This document shows positions 30,420 to 32,480 of a DNA stretch of 32,480 nt, in pieces. The DNA lies in assembly GCA_943330855.2 (NCBI GenBank), contig CALQJI020000059.1:1-32480 (forward strand), in the 5' to 3' direction. This stretch comes from Klebsiella pneumoniae. Lineage in GTDB: Bacteria; Verrucomicrobiota; Verrucomicrobiia; Limisphaerales; SXTU01. Under the pieces are notes generated by a model. The model did no database searches and had not been told where the DNA came from. It saw only the letters and a list, made by a program, of their open reading frames with translations. The position numbers and the translations under genes were made by a program. The first letter of the stretch is position 1; the number at the start of each line of letters is the position of its first letter.

Positions 30420-30814
30420 GCCGCGCGTTCGCCGACACGTCCTATTTTCTCGCGTTGTTGAGCAGCCACGACCCGGCGCACCGGAAGGCGCTCGCCGGTT
30501 CCCGTAGCACCGCTCTCCTCATCACCACGGAGTTTATCCTGCTGGAATTCGGCAATGCCTGTGCCCGCGCGGAGGACCATGCTGACTTCCTGCTGTTGGT
30601 GGATGGGATGCGGTCGAGTCCGCACGTGCGTATCACCCCGCTCTCGACGGAACTGCTCGACGCCGGGCTGGCGCGGATGCGCGAGCGCTCCGACAAGGAC
30701 TGGTCGCTCACCGACTGCATTTCTTTCGTGGTGATGGAGCGCGAAGGCCTGCGCGACGCGCTGACGGGTGATCACCATTTCGAGCAGGCGGGGTTCAGTG
30801 CGCTGTTGAGGTGA
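30416..30814 (+). CDS. vapC: VapC-like PIN-domain toxin
   Basis: A 132-residue PIN-domain ribonuclease. The acidic metal-binding residues are present: Asp7 (FADTSYFLAL), Glu44 in ILLEFGNA, Asp100 in SLTDCISF and Asp119 in TGDHHFEQAG. PIN toxins cleave RNA, and VapC toxins often target tRNA or rRNA. The start is the GTG at 30416 overlapping the antitoxin stop. The TGA stop (30812-30814) is formed inside the second copy of the 112-bp repeat (GTGAGCC), so the repeat supplies the end of the gene. The length is normal for the family, so no large part is lost. Confidence 0.9.
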   Translation: MSRAFADTSYFLALLSSHDPAHRKALAGSRSTALLITTEFILLEFGNACARAEDHADFLLLVDGMRSSPHVRITPLSTELLDAGLARMRERSDKDWSLTDCISFVVMEREGLRDALTGDHHFEQAGFSALLR

Positions 30815-30922
30815 GCCTCGCCGCCGCGCAAGCCATCGTGGACTTGATGCACGGCAAGAAGCCGACGCACGTCGTGAACGGCGATGTGTTCCAGTCAGCG
30901 GCGTTGCGGGCGCAGGTGAAGT
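30811..30922 (+). repeat. 112-bp direct repeat, copy 2 (orphan dehydrogenase tail)
   Basis: It would encode the same tail as copy 1 with an intact frame (ending QSAALRAQVK) and a TAG stop at 30921-30923, although the body of the gene is 780 bp away. Together with copy 1 it brackets the antitoxin-vapC pair. The two copies differ at only two bases, so the duplication is recent or maintained. Confidence 0.95.
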
Positions 30923-30965
30923 AGGCTTCACTGTCAAAACTCTTTAGAAATGTCCCCTGTTTAAC

Positions 30966-32393
30966 TCACGAGAGAATGTCCCCTTTGTTGTTTGTTCTTC
31001 GTCTTCCACGGCTGGGGGTGCGGGACGCAGGGAGGCCGGAGCGTAGCGTAGGCTGACCGGAGTCCCGCACCCCCAGCCGTGCCGCCGCGCGCACCATTTC
31101 TCCACGCGCCCGGATCCCGTTCCAATACTTTCTCCCAGCTCCCACTCCTGCCCGTCGCCATGGATGGTCCGCCGCAGGCACGCTCTGCTTTGCGGTCGCC
31201 TTCTGCTCGGTCTTCTTCTTCACCGCCTGCTCCTTCCGCAGCGTTCCTTCAGGCAGTCCCCGCCATTTGAGCTGCTGGCCTCGATGCACCAGTTGCACGC
31301 GCCCGTTGCGCAGCCGCCTCACGATCACCTTGCGCCGCACCAGGCTCAGCGCCTCGTGCTGCCGGTCCAACTGATAGCGCTTCCCGCCACACGCCACCGT
31401 CCAGTCCCCCTGCACCACGCGCTCTTCCTCCCAGCTCAACACTTCGGCCAGGTTCCGCGGCCCCTCCCGATGCACGTCCACGGGACTCGCCGCTTCCCGC
31501 CCAAACTGCCGGTGGAACGCACGCAGATACTTCCCTTCCAGGAACCGGTTCGCGCTCTCCTGGTCGCTGATCCCGGCCAGCCTCAGCTCCTTGACCAGCC
31601 GGTCTTGCAGCGTCCCGTTCATCCGTTCCACCCGGCCCTTGGCCTGGGGGCTGTGGGCCAGGATCAGTTCCACTCCCAACGCTTCCATCGCGCGCCCAAA
31701 CTGCGTCTGTGGCTCTTTGCCGGCCAGTTGCTGCGCGATGCTGGGCTCGCCTGCGCACCGGTAGATGCTGTCCCGGTCCACATACAGGCTGGCGGGCAGC
31801 CCATGCTTTCTCACCCACCCTTCCAGCATGTCGTAGCTGGCCTGCGTCGTCTCCTCCTCGAAGCAGCGCGCCCGCATCCGGTTGGTCGCGTCATCCACCA
31901 TCACCATCAGCACGCACTTGGGGCCGCGGCCCTCGAACCAGTCGTGGTGCGAGCCGTCCAGCTGCACCATCGCCCCGAAGCTGGGTTTGCGCTCCCGCCA
32001 TTGCCGGTGCGCCTGCTTGCGTCGCCGCACCGCGTGCTGGCCCGCCGCCATGCGCCAGCGCCGCAGCGTCTCGTGGTCCACCACCAGCTTCGCCTTGGCC
32101 AACTGCTCGGCCATCAGCGTCGGACCGAAGTCCGCGTAGCGTTCCTGCCCATACAGGGCCAGCACTTCCTCCCGGAGTGCGGCGAGCTTGCGCCGCGCGC
32201 TGGGCTTGCCGCGCAGCCGGTGCACAAGGCCCGCGTCGCCGTCGGCCTGATACCGCTTCCAGATGCGCTTGCCCTGGCGGTAGCACACCCCCATCAGCTG
32301 TGCCGCCTGCACCACTGTTAATTCCCCGTCCGTGACGCCTGTCATGATCGTCAGTCGCGCCCGCTCTTTCCGGCTCATTGTCAGTGTCTCCAT
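30966..32393 (-). CDS. ISNCY-like DDE transposase, extended C-terminus
   Basis: A 475-residue transposase. The N-terminal helix-turn-helix (about 15-60: TVVQAAQLMGVCYRQGKRIW) is followed by a retroviral-type integrase core (about 130-300). The three acidic residues are in MVQLDGSHHDWFEG, in YVDRDSIYR, and in SPQAKGRVERMNGTLQDRL. The final part usual for the group ends near DHPWRR. Here about 60 more residues follow, the last of them (ARLGVRDSGQPTLRSGLPAS onward) encoded by a 75-bp palindrome inserted before the stop. The enzyme probably cuts at the double AACTC/AATGTCCCC ends. The start is the ATG at 32393. Confidence 0.88.
   Translation of the reverse strand: METLTMSRKERARLTIMTGVTDGELTVVQAAQLMGVCYRQGKRIWKRYQADGDAGLVHRLRGKPSARRKLAALREEVLALYGQERYADFGPTLMAEQLAKAKLVVDHETLRRWRMAAGQHAVRRRKQAHRQWRERKPSFGAMVQLDGSHHDWFEGRGPKCVLMVMVDDATNRMRARCFEEETTQASYDMLEGWVRKHGLPASLYVDRDSIYRCAGEPSIAQQLAGKEPQTQFGRAMEALGVELILAHSPQAKGRVERMNGTLQDRLVKELRLAGISDQESANRFLEGKYLRAFHRQFGREAASPVDVHREGPRNLAEVLSWEEERVVQGDWTVACGGKRYQLDRQHEALSLVRRKVIVRRLRNGRVQLVHRGQQLKWRGLPEGTLRKEQAVKKKTEQKATAKQSVPAADHPWRRAGVGAGRKYWNGIRARGEMVRAAARLGVRDSGQPTLRSGLPASRTPSRGRRRTNNKGDILS
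31007..31081. repeat. REP-like palindrome inside the transposase 3' end
   Basis: A perfect 20-bp inverted repeat, CACGGCTGGGGGTGCGGGAC at 31007-31026 and its complement at 31062-31081. The 35-bp loop contains GCCGGAGCGTAGCGTAGGCT, a word I associate with dispersed verrucomicrobial palindromes. It overlaps the C-terminal codons of the transposase and changes its end. Confidence 0.75.
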
Positions 32394-32480
32394 GTTGTTG
32401 GCGGGTTGCTTTCGCTAACCCGCCAACAGGGGGACATTCTTATCGAGTTACGATGGGGACATTCTCATGGAGTTCCGACA

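Larger units (their letters stand above)
30932..32480. mobile_element. ISNCY-like insertion sequence
   Basis: The left end begins TGTCAAAACTC at 30932 and the right end, read inwards from 32480, begins TGTCGGAACTC. The outer 26 bp match at 19 positions. Each end has two copies of an AACTC word followed 11-12 bp later by AATGTCCCC: 30938/30949 and 30963/30975 on the left, and the complements 32470/32455 and 32445/32430 on the right. These are probable transposase binding sites. The single gene reads leftwards. The right end coincides with the last base of the window, so a target duplication cannot be checked. Confidence 0.85.

Overview
The window looks like chromosomal DNA of a high-GC, Gram-negative bacterium of the Verrucomicrobiota (Pedosphaera/Limisphaerales-like). 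The reasons are three prepilin-type proteins with the [20 protein letters not shown] leader typical of that group, an ECF sigma factor beside a zinc-ribbon Ser/Thr kinase, many secreted or lipid-anchored proteins, and abundant palindromic intergenic repeats. This is inference from protein families; no rRNA or tRNA is present to confirm it.

Layout. Positions 1-5100 hold the start of a pseudopilin, two small unknown genes, a TMEM14-like membrane protein and a long HrpB-like helicase. Positions 5.2-9.6 kb hold a small membrane sensor-like protein, a polyprenyl-phosphate sugar transferase, and a secreted FAD oxidoreductase on the other strand. Positions 9.6-18.2 kb hold a lipoprotein-pseudopilin pair, a truncated metallo-beta-lactamase-fold gene, the ECF sigma factor and kinase, a secreted CE15-like esterase, an unknown membrane-anchored protein and a third pseudopilin. 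Positions 18.2-21.6 kb hold the nitrogen pair glnK-amtB, an AsmA-like protein and a possible small zinc protein.

The most notable region is 22,424-28,323. A large serine recombinase and a GC-rich cargo (outer-membrane-like protein, periplasmic rhodanese, PiT-family permease) sit between two copies of the 8-bp core TGCTTGTA. The insertion cuts a DUF2851 gene in two. Joining the outer flanks at the core restores an in-frame protein of about 478 residues, and joining the inner flanks gives a symmetric attP with 20-bp half-sites matching at 16 of 20 positions. The island therefore has readable ends, a readable target and an integrase, but no visible replication or conjugation genes. A 26-bp imperfect palindrome lies just before the cargo operon.

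Downstream, a 2-hydroxyacid dehydrogenase is followed by an antitoxin-vapC pair. This pair is bracketed by a 112-bp near-perfect duplication of the dehydrogenase 3' end. An ISNCY-like insertion sequence then runs to the last base of the window.

A second theme is a network of short hairpin-forming arrays with mostly 7-bp periods, resembling cyanobacterial STRR sequences. They lie between genes and also in frame inside genes: four in the helicase and two in the kinase, one of these in the activation loop.
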